Positions 51,408-64,000 of a stretch of 64,000 nt of DNA are shown piece by piece. The notes below the pieces were generated by a model, which ran no database searches, was not told the DNA's origin, and worked only from the letters and a program-made list of their open reading frames with translations. Each line of letters opens with the position of its first letter. Position 1 is the first letter of the stretch. Position numbers and translations under genes: made by a program. Origin of the DNA: Glandiceps talaboti (taxonomy: Eukaryota; Hemichordata; Enteropneusta; Spengelidae); assembly GCF_964340395.1 (NCBI RefSeq), contig NC_135561.1:24186986-24250985 (forward strand). The letters are read 5' to 3'.

Positions 51408-53321
51408 CATCATAGTGAACGGTAAGGTAGCAATACCTGTCATTTCTATCATAGTCAACGGTACGGTAGCAATACCTGTCATTTCTATCATAGTCAATGG
51501 TAAGGTAGCAATACCTGTCATTTCTATCATAGTCAATGGTAAGGTAGCAATACCTGTCATTTCTATCATAGTCAATGGTAAGGTAGCAATACCTGTCATT
51601 TCTATCATAGTCAATGGTAAGGTAGCAATACCTGTCATTTCTATCATAGTCAATGGTAAGGTAGCAATACCTGTCATTTCTATCATAGTCAATGGTACGG
51701 TAGCAATACCTGTCATTTCTATCATAGTCAATGGTAAGGTAGCAATACCTGTCATTTCTATCATAGTCAATGGTAAGGTAGCAATACCTGTCATTTCTAT
51801 CATAGTCAATGGTAAGGTAGCAATACCTGTCATTTCTATCATAGTCAATGGTAAGGTAGCAATACCTGTCATTTCTATCATAGTCAACGGTAAGGTAGTA
51901 ATACCTGTCATTTCTATCATAGTCAATGGTAAGGTAGCAATACCTGTCATTTCTATCATAGTCAATGGTAAGGTAGCAATACCTGTCATTTCTATCATAG
52001 TCAACGGTAAGGTAGCAATACCTGTCATTTCTATCATAGTCAACGGTAAGGTAGCAATACCTGTCATTTCTATCATAGTCAACGGTAAGGTAGCAATACC
52101 TGTCATTTCTATCATAGTCAATGGTACGGTAGCAATACCTGTCATTTCTATCATAGTCAATGGTACGGTAGCAATACCTGTCATTTCTATCATAGTCAAT
52201 GGTAAGGTAGCAATACCTGTCATTTCTATCATAGTCAATGGTAAGGTAGCAATACCTGTCATTTCTATCATAGTCAATGGTAAGGTAGCAATACCTGTCA
52301 TTTCTATCATAGTCAACGGTAAGGTAGCAATACCTGTCATTTCTATCATAGTCAACGGTAAGGTAGCAATACCTGTCATTTCTATCATAGTCAATGGTAA
52401 GGTAGCAATACCTGTCATTTCTATCATAGTCAATGGTAAGGTAGCAATACCTGTCATTTCTATCATAGTCAACGGTACGGTAGCAATACCTGTCATTTCT
52501 ATCATAGTCAATGGTAAGGTAGCAATACCTGTCATTTCTATCATAGTCAATGGTAAGGTAGCAATACCTGTCATTTCTATCATAGTCAACGGTAAGGTAG
52601 CAATACCTGTCATTTCTATCATAGTCAATGGTAAGGTAGCAATACCTGTCATTTCTATCATAGTCAATGGTAAGGTAGCAATACCTGTCATTTCTATCAT
52701 AGTCAACGGTAAGGTAGCAATACCTGTCATTTCTATCATAGTCAACGGTAAGGTAGCAATACCTGTCATTTCTATCATAGTCAACGGTAAGGTAGCAATA
52801 CCTGTCATTTCTATCATAGTCAACGGTAAGGTAGCAATACCTGTCATTTCTATCATAGTCAATGTTAAGGTAGCAATACCTGTCATTTCTATCATAGTCA
52901 ACGGTAAGGTAGCAATACCTGTCATTTCTATCATAGTCAACGGTACGGTAGCAATACCTGTCATTTCTATCATAGTCAACGGTAAGGTAGCAATACCTGT
53001 CATTTCTATCATAGTCAATGGTAAGGTAGCAATACCTGTCATTTCTATCATAGTCAATGGTACGGTAGCAATACCTGTCATTTCTATCATAGTCAATGGT
53101 AAGGTAGCAATACCTGTCATTTCTATCATAGTCAATGGTAAGGTAGCAATACCTGTCATTTCTATCATAGTCAATGGTAAGGTAGCAATACCTGTCATTT
53201 CTATCATAGTCAACGGTAAGGTAGCAATACCTGTCATTTCTATCATAGTCAATGGTACGGTAGCAATACCTGTCATTTCTATCATAGTCAATGGTACGGT
53301 AGCAATACCTGTCATTTCTAT
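51408..53321 (+). repeat. 39-bp minisatellite, array part 1 (about 49 units)
   Basis: The unit is TAGTCAAYGGTAMGGTAGCA plus ATACCTGTCATTTCTATCA, 39 bp. Main variation is at two places: AAC/AAT (rarely others), and AAGG/ACGG. Because 39 = 3 x 13 and the unit lacks stops in several frames, three frames stay open for about 660-680 codons (for instance repeats of MTGIATLPLTMIE on the minus strand). These are not evidence for proteins. The array lies in URB2 intron 3. Confidence 0.97.
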
Positions 53322-55677
53322 CAGTGTTCTCCCTGAACAAGGTAACAGGGGCGCCGCGCCCTCTTGTAAATTCTTGGCGCCCCCTTGTAAGTTTTGACGA
53401 AAAAAAATGAATTGAATATTTTTTCAACAAACGGGGCAAAACGATTTACTTCTCTCGCGGTTTCGCTACGATCTCATGGTCGCCATTTTGGAAAGTCAAA
53501 TATCTCGGTAAAGAGGCTACTGTCACTGATGTCAAACTTCGTGCGAATCACATTCACGCATACTTTCATCAAACGTGTCATTCATTCTATAGCTTTCAAA
53601 CAGTCAACATGTCTTTCCTCCGTCATTTAGCTCAATGAAGATCAGGAGGTACACGGAATATTTTACACGTCGGCCCTTTTCAGGGCGAACTTGAACTCAG
53701 ATCGCGGGATTGTTTGCATGTAAACACACACTTTCTCGAGTTTACGGTACAAAAACAAAATGAAATGCGAAACTTTGAAAGGCTTGTGTTGTTCACCGAC
53801 ACTACTTAGATGATACTAAATAATATGTCACTAAAATGAACAAAATGGTACATTCTAGTTCCTTAACTATTTATTGAATTGTAATCGAAACGAAAATGGG
53901 CTAATATTTTCGTACCCATCGAACCACGATCGAACTTACGGAGATATCGGGTGAGATGCGATGGCCTCAACACAGATAAACATGTGGTGTCAATGTGGGC
54001 GATTCCATTGTTCATGGATAGGTGGGCCGTGACAAAAGTCTCGGAACGGTCTGTGTTTACGTGTACACTAAATGTACTACAAAATCTATGGTTTTCAGAG
54101 TCGCAGTGTCTATGAATTGCTTCTCTTAATATAAAAACACGCAAGTAAGATTTTCCATGGCTACGTCAGTATTGAAGTTGAACGCTAAGTTCCCCTCTGT
54201 CCCTTCCCTTTAGTTTAATAGTTCGGACGTTGCATGTGTCGTCATAGTACAATCTTTGACCTTTCAAAATCTTAGTGAGTCGTCGTAGCAGAAAGTTTTG
54301 TCGGATACCTGTCCCACTTGAAAACTATGTATTCCGATTCGTTTTATTTCATTTTCTTTTGATTGACTTCATTACCACCCATAGTGACACGAAGCGGTTT
54401 CGCCTTCTTTCAAAAAAGACCTGTGCTAACTGAAACTGCCATGCCGTATTGTCACCGACTATTTTTGTTTTCGTAAAAAAAACTGAACATGCTGAAGAGA
54501 ACTATATCATGGCTAGGCATGTCTTACAGTGTGAGTTTTTTTTTGACGTGGGAGCGTGACGTATTGAGTGTCCATTTGAACATGTGCAGCTGTGTTTGGC
54601 ATGTACTATTAATTTTCCAGTTAGACACAACAATGGCAACAAAAATTGCAACATTAGTGTTGCGTCTTCTTTACATTGACTGTAACAGGGCCAGGGTACA
54701 AGTTCGTTAGTGGTCTATAATAGTATTATGTATCAAAATAAAAACAATCGACTCTCACTCAGTATAGTACGATCGTCAGTCGAGGGGTATGGCAAATGTA
54801 ACAAAATTCGTTGCGTATAGGATACGGATCGTTCGATCAATATGCATAAAAAATTAATTTCCATTGCGTACGGTATAATACGCATGGTTTTGCGTCACCG
54901 CAAATACTGGTCCGTCATTCTGAGCAGTTCTCAAGTCCGGGAATTAAATGATAAATTTAATGAGAAGTCAACTAGAAAAGAGTACATTTAGACGAATTGA
55001 ATCACTATGGGAATATCAATAGATGGACCAAATCTGACACTGTTTACTTTGAACAAGCAGTCACCAATGGGGAAATTACAAAGACAGGAGAATTCTCACA
55101 GAAGTGAGACAAGTTACTCAGCTGTTATGCATAAAGGCAAAGTTATCTTCACCCTTATGTGTTTGACTTTTGTTTGTTTTGGTAGTGGTATGGTGATGAT
55201 GCAATGAAGCTCTTGAAAATGGATTTCATTTTGTAGTCAACACTACAACCCTCCTGAAACATCTTGAAATTTGCTGCAATTTTTTACAGAAAGTTGAAGA
55301 TTTTGTTTTGTTACACTCTTTCAGCATTTGTGTTAAAATGAGCTATTTGAGTAACTATTTAGGACAAACTATTAAAAAACTATTTTTTTGACACAGGTAA
55401 ATTTGGCTAAATTCTGTCACTATTTAAACATTAAGATATCAAAACTCACTTTGACACTTCAGTTGTGTTGAAATTCACATGATTAAAGTGGGTTAAAATG
55501 GCTAAATAAAGTGCCACCAAAAGCCACCATTTCAAGATGCAAATTGCAAAAGTTCCTAGGCAGGAGGGGGACACACCCCTCCTGACCACCCCCCAGCGTG
55601 CGCAAAGCGCACGCAGTGCTTCGCTCCGCTCAGCAACAATTCCCCCCTCTTGTGAAAAAATCCTGGGGAGAACACTG
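53322..55677. mobile_element. 2.36-kb hAT-like element splitting the 39-bp minisatellite
   Basis: Perfect 12-bp inverted ends CAGTGTTCTCCC (53322) and GGGAGAACACTG (ending at 55677). The 5-bp repeat TCTAT flanks both sides (53317-53321, 55678-55682). Removing the element and one TCTAT gives back the 39-bp unit in exact phase. No hAT transposase is readable. The right end is GC-rich (GCGCACGCAGTGCTTCGC) and contributes a misleading tail to the giant satellite ORF. A short unplaced ORF lies at 55007-55207. The two ends resemble the 35284-38064 element only in the terminal 9-10 bases. Confidence 0.85.
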
Positions 55678-58600
55678 TCTATCATAGTCAATGGTAAGGT
55701 AGCAATACCTGTCATTTCTATCATAGTCAATGGTAAGGTAGCAATACCTGTCATTTCTATCATAGTCAACGGTAAGGTAGCAATACCTGTCATTTCTATC
55801 ATAGTCATTGGTAAGGTAGCAATACCTGTCATTTCTATCATAGTCAATGGTAAGGTAGCAATACCTGTCATTTCTATCATAGTCAATGGTAAGGTAGCAA
55901 TACCTGTCATTTCTATCATAGTCAATGGTAAGGTAGCAATACCTGTCATTTCTATCATAGTCAATGGTAAGGTAGCAATACCTGTCATTTCTATCATAGT
56001 CAACGGTAAGGTAGCAATACCTGTCATTTCTATCATAGTCAATGGTACGGTAGCAATACCTGTCATTTCTATCATAGTCAATGGTACGGTAGCAATACCT
56101 GTCATTTCTATCATAGTCAATGGTAAGGTAGCAATACCTGTCATTTCTATCATAGTCAAGGGTAAGGTAGCAATACCTGTCATTTCTATCATAGTCAACG
56201 GTAAGGTAGCAATACCTGTCATTTCTATCATAGTCAACGGTAAGGTAGCAATACCTGTCATTTCTATCATAGTCAACGGTAAGGTAGCAATACCTGTCAT
56301 TTCTATCATAGTCAACGGTACGGTAGCAATACCTGTCATTTCTATCATAGTCAACGGTAAGGTAGCAATACCTGTCATTTCTATCATAGTCAATGGTAAG
56401 GTAGCAATACCTGTCATTTCTATCATAGTCAATGGTAAGGTAGCAATACCTGTCATTTCTATCATAGTCAACGGTAAGGTAGCAATACCTGTCATTTCTA
56501 TCATAGTCAATGGTAAGGTAGCAATACCTGTCATTTCTATCATAGTCAACGGTAAGGTAGCAATACCTGTCATTTCTATCATAGTCAACGGTAAGGTAGC
56601 AATACCTGTCATTTCTATCATAGTCAACGGTAAGGTAGCAATACCTGTCATTTCTATCATAGTCAATGGTAAGGTAGCAATACCTGTCATTTCTATCATA
56701 GTCAATGGTAAGGTAGCAATACCTGTCATTTCTATCATAGTCAATGGTAAGGTAGCAATACCTGTCATTTCTATCATAGTCAATGGTAAGGTAGCAATAC
56801 CTGTCATTTCTATCATAGTCAATGGTAAGGTAGCAATACCTGTCATTTCTATCATAGTCAACGGTAAGGTAGCAATACCTGTCATTTCTATCATAGTCAA
56901 TGGTACGGTAGCAATACCTGTCATTTCTATCATAGTCAATGGTACGGTAGCAATACCTGTCATTTCTATCATAGTCAATGGTAAGGTAGCAATACCTGTC
57001 ATTTCTATCATAGTCAAGGGTAAGGTAGCAATACCTGTCATTTCTATCATAGTCAACGGTAAGGTAGCAATACCTGTCATTTCTATCATAGTCAACGGTA
57101 AGGTAGCAATACCTGTCATTTCTATCATAGTCAACGGTAAGGTAGCAATACCTGTCATTTCTATCATAGTCAACGGTACGGTAGCAATACCTGTCATTTC
57201 TATCATAGTCAACGGTAAGGTAGCAATACCTGTCATTTCTATCATAGTCAATGGTAAGGTAGCAATACCTGTCATTTCTATCATAGTCAATGGTAAGGTA
57301 GCAATACCTGTCATTTCTATCATAGTCAACGGTAAGGTAGCAATACCTGTCATTTCTATCATAGTCAATGGTAAGGTAGCAATACCTGTCATTTCTATCA
57401 TAGTCAACGGTAAGGTAGCAATACCTGTCATTTCTATCATAGTCAACGGTAAGGTAGCAATACCTGTCATTTCTATCATAGTCAATGGTAAGGTAGCAAT
57501 ACCTGTCATTTCTATCATAGTCAATGGTAAGGTAGCAATACCTGTCATTTCTATCATAGTCAGTGGTAAGGTAGCAATACCTGTCATTTCTATCATAGTC
57601 AACGGTAAGGTAGCAATACCTGTCATTTCTATCATAGTCAATGGTAAGGTAGCAATACCTGTCATTTCTATCATAGTCAACGGTAAGGTAGCAATACCTG
57701 TCATTTCTATCATAGTCAATGGTAAGGTAGCAATACCTGTCATTTCTATAATAGTCAATGGTACGGTAGCAATACCTGTCATTTCTATCATAGTCAATGG
57801 TAAGGTAGCAATACCTGTCATTTCTATCATAGTCAACGGTAAGGTAGCAATACCTGTCATTTCTATCATAGTCAATGGTAAGGTAGCAATACCTGTCATT
57901 TCTATCATAGTCAACGGTAAGGTAGCAATACCTGTCATTTCTATCATAGTCAATGGTAAGGTAGCAATACCTGTCATTTCTATCATAGTCAACGGTAAGG
58001 TAGCAATACCTGTCATTTCTATCATAGTCAACGGTAAGGTAGCAATACCTGTCATTTCTATCATAGTCAACGGTAAGGTAGCAATACCTGTCATTTCTAT
58101 CATAGTCAATGGTAAGGTAGCAATACCTGTCATTTCTATCATAGTCAACGGTACGGTAGCAATACCTGTCATTTCTATCATAGTCAATGGTAAGGTAGCA
58201 ATACCTGTCATTTCTATCATAGTCAATGGTAAGGTAGCAATACCTGTTATTTCTATCATAGTCAATGGTAAGGTAGCAATACCTGTCATTTCTATCATAG
58301 TCAACGGTAAGGTAGCAATACCTGTCATTTCTATCATAGTCAATGGTAAGGTAGCAATACCTGTCATTTCTATCATAGTCAACGGTAAGGTAGCAATACC
58401 TGTCATTTCTATCATAGTCAATGGTAAGGTAGCAATACCTGTCATTTCTATCATAGTCAATGGTAAGGTAGCAATACCTGTCATTTCTATCATAGTCAAT
58501 GGTAAGGTAGCAATACCTGTCATTTCTATCATAGTCAGTGGTAAGGTAGCAATACCTGTCATTTCTATCATAGTCAACGGTAAGGTAGCAATACCTGTCA

Positions 58601-61600
58601 TTTCTATCATAGTCAATGGTACGGTAGCAATACCTGTCATTTCTATCATAGTCAACGGTAAGGTAGCTATACCTGTCATTTCTATCATAGTCAATGGTAA
58701 GGTAGCAATACCTGTCATTTCTATCATAGTCAATGGTAAGGTAGCAATACCTGTCATTTCTATCATAGTCAGTGGTAAGGTAGCAATACCTGTCATTTCT
58801 ATCATAGTCAACGGTAAGGTAGCAATACCTGTCATTTCTATCATAGTCAATGGTAAGGTAGCAATACCTGTCATTTCTATCATAGTCAATGGTAAGGTAG
58901 CAATACCTGTCATTTCTATCATAGTCAACGGTAAGGTAGCAATACCTGTCATTTCTATCATAGTCAATGGTAAGGTAGCAATACCTGTCATTTCTATCAT
59001 AGTCAATGGTAAGGTAGCAATACCTGTCATTTCTATCATAGTCAATGGTAAGGTAGCAATACCTGTCATTTCTATCATAGTCAATGGTAAGGTAGCAATA
59101 CCTGTCATTTCTATCATAGTCAACGGTAAGGTAGCAATACCTGTCATTTCTATCATAGTCAATGGTACGGTAGCAATACCTGTCATTTCTATCATAGTCA
59201 ATGGTACGGTAGCAATACCTGTCATTTCTATCATAGTCAATGGTAAGGTAGCAATACCTGTCATTTCTATCATAGTCAAGGGTAAGGTAGCAATACCTGT
59301 CATTTCTATCATAGTCAACGGTAAGGTAGCAATACCTGTCATTTCTATCATAGTCAACGGTAAGGTAGCAATACCTGTCATTTCTATCATAGTCAACGGT
59401 AAGGTAGCAATACCTGTCATTTCTATCATAGTCAATGGTACGGTAGCAATACCTGTCATTTCTATCATAGTCAACGGTAAGGTAGCAATACCTGTCATTT
59501 CTATCATAGTCAATGGTACGGTAGCAATACCTGTCATTTCTATCATAGTCAACGGTAAGGTAGCAATACCTGTCATTTCTATCATAGTCAATGGTAAGGT
59601 AGCAATACCTGTCATTTCTATCATAGTGAATGGTAAGGTAGCAATACCTGTCATTTCTATCATAGTCAGTGGTAAGGTAGCAATACCTGTCATTTCTATC
59701 ATAGTCAACGGTAAGGTAGCAATACCTGTCATTTCTATCATAGTCAACGGTAAGGTAGCAATACCTGTCATTTCTATCATAGTCAACGGTAAGGTAGCAA
59801 TACCTGTCATTTCTATCATAGTCAACGGTAAGGTAGCAATACCTGTCATTTCTATCATAGTCAACGGTAAGGTAGCAATACCTGTCATTTCTATCATAGT
59901 CAATGGTAAGGTAGCAATACCTGTCATTTCTATCATAGTCAATGGTAAGGTAGCAATACCTGTCATTTCTATCATAGTCAGTGGTAAGGTAGCAATACCT
60001 GTCATTTCTATCATAGTCAACGGTAAGGTAGCAATACCTGTCATTTCTATCATAGTCAATGGTACGGTAGCAATACCTGTCATTTCTATCATAGTCAATG
60101 ATACGGTAGCAATACCTGTCATTTCTATCATAGTCAATGGTAAGGTAGCAATACCTGTCATTTCTATCATAGTCAAGGGTAAGGTAGCAATACCTGTCAT
60201 TTCTATCATAGTCAATGGTAAGGTAGCAATACCTGTCATTTCTATCATAGTCAACGGTAAGGTAGCAATACCTGTCATTTCTATCATAGTCAACGGTAAG
60301 GTAGCAATACCTGTCATTTCTATCATAGTCAACGGTAAGGTAGCAATACCTGTCATTTCTATCATAGTCAACGGTAAGGTAGCAATACCTGTCATTTCTA
60401 TCATAGTCAACGGTAAGGTAGCAATACCTGTCATTTCTATCATAGTCAACGGTAAGGTAGCAATACCTGTCATTTCTATCATAGTCAATGGTAAGGTAGC
60501 AATACCTGTCATTTCTATCATAGTCAACGGTAAGGTAGCAATACCTGTCATTTCTATCATAGTCAATGGTAAGGTAGCAATACCTGTCATTTCTATCATA
60601 GTCAACAGTAAGGTAGCAATACCTGTCATTTCTATCATAGTCAATGGTAAGGTAGCAATACCTGTCATTTCTATCATAGTCAACGGTAAGGTAGCAATAC
60701 CTGTCATTTCTATCATAGTCAACGGTAAGGTAGCAATACCTGTCATTTCTATCATAGTCAATGTTAAGGTAGCAATACCTGTCATTTCTATCATAGTCAA
60801 CGGTAAGGTAGCAATACCTGTCATTTCTATCATAGTCAATGTTAAGGTAGCAATACCTGTCATTTCTATCATAGTCAATGGTAAGGTAGCTATACCTGTC
60901 ATTTCTATCATAGTCAACGGTAAGGTAGCAATACCTGTCATTTCTATCATAGTCAACGGTACGGTAGCAATACCTGTCATTTCTATCATAGTCAACGGTA
61001 AGGTAGCAATACCTGTCATTTCTATCATAGTCAATGGTAAGGTAGCAATACCTGTCATTTCTATCATAGTCAATGGTAAGGTAGCAATACCTGTCATTTC
61101 TATCATAGTGAATGGTAAGGTAGCAATACCTGTCATTTCTATCATAGTGAATGGTAAGGTAGCAATACCTGTCATTTCTATCATAGTCAACGGTAAGGTA
61201 GCAATACCTGTCATTTCTATCATAGTCAATGGTACGGTAGCAATACCTGTCATTTCTATCATAGTCAATGGTACGGTAGCAATACCTGTCATTTCTATCA
61301 TAGTCAATGGTAAGGTAGCAATACCTGTCATTTCTATCATAGTCAATGGTAAGGTAGCAATACCTGTCATTTCTATCATAGTCAACGGTAAGGTAGCAAT
61401 ACCTGTCATTTCTATCATAGTCAACGGTAAGGTAGCAATACCTGTCATTTCTATCATAGTCAACGGTAAGGTAGCAATACCTGTCATTTCTATCATAGTC
61501 AACGGTACGGTAGCAATACCTGTCATTTCTATCATAGTGAACGGTAAGGTAGCAATACCTGTCATTTCTATCATAGTCAATGGTAAGGTAGCAATACCTG

Positions 61601-64000
61601 TCATTTCTATCATAGTGAATGGTAAGGTAGCAATACCTGTCATTTCTATCATAGTCAACGGTAAGGTAGCAATACCTGTCATTTCTATCATAGTCAATGG
61701 TAAGGTAGCAATACCTGTCATTTCTATCATAGTCAACGGTAAGGTAGCAATACCTGTCATTTCTATCATAGTCAACGGTAAGGTAGCAATACCTGTCATT
61801 TCTATCATAGTCAATGGTAAGGTAGCAATACCTGTCATTTCTATCATAGTCAACGGTAAGGTAGCAATACCTGTCATTTCTATCATAGTCAATGGTAAGG
61901 TAGCAATACCTGTCATTTCTATCATAGTCAATGGTAAGGTAGCAATACCTGTCATTTCTATCATAGTCAATGGTAAGGTAGCAATACCTGTCATTTCTAT
62001 CATAGTCAACGGTAAGGTAGCAATACCTGTCATTTCTATCATAGTCAATGGTAAGGTAGCAATACCTGTCATTTCTATCATAGTCAGTGGTAAGGTAGCA
62101 ATACCTGTCATTTCTATCATAGTCAATGGTAAGGTAGCAATACCTGTCATTTCTATCATAGTCAATGGTAAGGTAGCAATACCTGTCATTTCTATCATAG
62201 TCAGTGGTAAGGTAGCAATACCTGTCATTTCTATCATAGTCAATGGTAAGGTAGCAATACCTGTCATTTCTATCATAGTCAACGGTAAGGTAGCAATACC
62301 TGTCATTTCTATCATAGTCAATGGTAAGGTAGCAATACCTGTCATTTCTATCATAGTCAATGGTAAGGTAGCAATACCTGTAATTTCTATCATAGTCAAT
62401 GGTAAGGTAGCAATACCTGTCATTTCTATCATAGTGAATGGTAAGGTAGCAATACCTGTCATTTCTATCATAGTGAATGGTAAGGTAGCAATACCTGTCA
62501 TTTCTATCATAGTCAACGGTAAGGTAGCAATACCTGTCATTTCTATCATAGTCAATGGTACGGTAGCAATACCTGTCATTTCTATCATAGTCAATGGTAC
62601 GGTAGCAATACCTGTCATTTCTATCATAGTCAATGGTAAGGTAGCAATACCTGTCATTTCTATCATAGTCAATGGTAAGGTAGCAATACCTGTCATTTCT
62701 ATCATAGTCAACGGTAAGGTAGCAATACCTGTCATTTCTATCATAGTCAACGGTAAGGTAGCAATACCTGTCATTTCTATCATAGTCAACGGTAAGGTAG
62801 CAATACCTGTCATTTCTATCATAGTCAACGGTACGGTAGCAATACCTGTCATTTCTATCATAGTGAACGGTAAGGTAGCAATACCTGTCATTTCTATCAT
62901 AGTCAATGGTAAGGTAGCAATACCTGTCATTTCTATCATAGTCAACGGTAAGGTAGCAATACCTGTCATTTCTATCATAGTCAATGGTAAGGTAGCAATA
63001 CCTGTCATTTCTATCATAGTCAAGGGTAAGGTAGCAATACCTGTCATTTCTATCATAGTCAACGGTAAGGTAGCAATACCTGTCATTTCTATCATAGTCA
63101 ATGGTAAGGTAGCAATACCTGTCATTTCTATCATAGTCAACGGTAAGGTAGCAATACCTGTCATTTCTATCATAGTCAATGGTAAGGTAGCAATACCTGT
63201 CATTTCTATCATAGTCAATGGTAAGGTAGCAATACCTGTCATTTCTATCATAGTCAATGGTAAGGTAGCAATACCTGTCATTTCTATCATAGTCAACGGT
63301 AAGGTAGCAATACCTGTCATTTCTATCATAGTCAATGGTAAGGTAGCAATACCTGTCATTTCTATCATAGTCAACGGTAAGGTAGCAATACCTGTCATTT
63401 CTATCATAGTCAATGGTAAGGTAGCAATACCTGTCATTTCTATCATAGTCAATGGTAAGGTAGCAATACCTGTCATTTCTATCATAGTCAGTGGTAAGGT
63501 AGCAATACCTGTCATTTCTATCATAGTCAATGGTAAGGTAGCAATACCTGTCATTTCTATCATAGTCAATGGTAAGGTAGCAATACCTGTCATTTCTATC
63601 ATAGTCAATGGTAAGGTAGCAATACCTGTCATTTCTATCATAGTCAGTGGTAAGGTAGCAATACCTGTCATTTCTATCATAGTCAACGGTAAGGTAGCAA
63701 TACCTGTCATTTCTATCATAGTCAATGGTAAGGTAGCAATACCTGTCATTTCTATCATAGTCAACGGTAAGGTAGCAATACCTGTCATTTCTATCATAGT
63801 CAACGGTAAGGTAGCAATACCTGTCATTTCTATCATAGTCAATGGTAAGGTAGCAATACCTGTCATTTCTATAATAGTCAATGGTACGGTAGCAATTCCT
63901 GTCATTTCTATCATAGTCAACGGTAAGGTAGCAATACCTGTCATTTCTATCATAGTCAACGGTAAGGTAGCAATACCTGTCATTTCTATCATAGTCAATG
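55678..64000 (+). repeat. 39-bp minisatellite, array part 2 (about 213 units, runs off the window)
   Basis: The same 39-bp unit as at 51408-53321, continuing in phase after the hAT-like insertion. Rare unit variants (AAG, AGT, GTGAAT, TTAAGG, ATAATAG) mark positions and reveal blocks copied as wholes, for example 56041 onward and 56899 onward. A minus-strand frame stays open for 2850 codons (55446-63998) by arithmetic only. The end is not reached at 64000, so the total array is over 10.2 kb. Confidence 0.97.

Noticed and set aside
51324-53439. Three overlapping long ORFs (660-682 codons) on both strands
   Set aside because: All come from the 39-bp unit being a multiple of three and stop-free. 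They have no independent coding signs and start or end in flanking DNA.
53863-55207. ORFs inside the 2.36-kb hAT-like element as transposase
   Set aside because: The frames are 66-93 codons and lack the hAT DDE/RW and dimerisation (hATC) motifs. The element is taken as non-autonomous.
50181-64000. CRISPR-like regular arrays (39/40 bp)
   Set aside because: Units follow each other directly with no unique spacers, there are no cas genes, and the context is an animal intron. These are minisatellites.

Overview
The window looks like nuclear DNA of an animal, probably a marine invertebrate. It is AT-rich, full of TACATGTA-type palindromes, homopolymer G runs and microsatellites, and it has long introns with GT..AG borders. 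It also carries CR1/L2/Jockey-type LINEs, hAT-, piggyBac- and Harbinger-like DNA transposons, and Helitron/Helentron-like elements with satellite cores. I cannot name the phylum. There are no bacterial operons, rRNA, tRNA or CRISPR.

Only one host gene can be recognised. It is the 5' part of URB2 (Npa2 in yeast), a nucleolar factor for early 60S ribosome assembly, on the + strand. Exon 1 (24688-24706) holds only 19 coding bases and overlaps a YY1-type motif. Exon 2 is 44501-44651 and exon 3 is 49888-50011. The phases agree and the three exons join into 98 uninterrupted codons. Intron 1 is about 19.8 kb and intron 2 about 5.2 kb. The third intron begins at 50012 and runs past the window end. 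Exon 4 and the rest of the roughly 1500-residue protein are not here.

Region 1-24.6 kb is intergenic and made of transposon remains. It has a hairpin element (1125-1297), a 2.45-kb element with 135-bp inverted ends (2766-5220) and a 31-bp minisatellite (5849-6003). Two piggyBac-like elements lie tail to tail on one shared TTAA (9322-17976). The first of these is invaded by a Harbinger-like element and by a Helentron-like element. Another inverted-repeat element lies at 20199-21276.

Intron 1 contains a LINE fragment, a near-complete LINE with two ORFs (25.7-30.1 kb) and a four-level nest at 31.2-38.3 kb. In the nest an old repeat is split by an L2/CR1 LINE, itself split by a 167-bp hAT MITE. 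The same repeat is also split by a hAT element that carries a Helentron-like copy. Short unplaced ORFs lie at 39.7-40.4 kb, and there is a foldback MITE with a 9-bp target duplication at 42.4 kb. Intron 2 holds a hAT copy split by a 2.56-kb element, and a (TA)n tract.

Intron 3 is dominated by satellites. A 40-bp minisatellite (50181-51298) is followed by a 39-bp minisatellite (51408-53321 and 55678-64000, about 262 units, running off the end). A 2.36-kb hAT-like transposon splits the 39-bp array exactly in phase. Because 39 is divisible by 3, the array creates spurious ORFs of up to 2850 codons, which are not genes. The transposon families explain most of the window. URB2 is the only gene I would stand behind.
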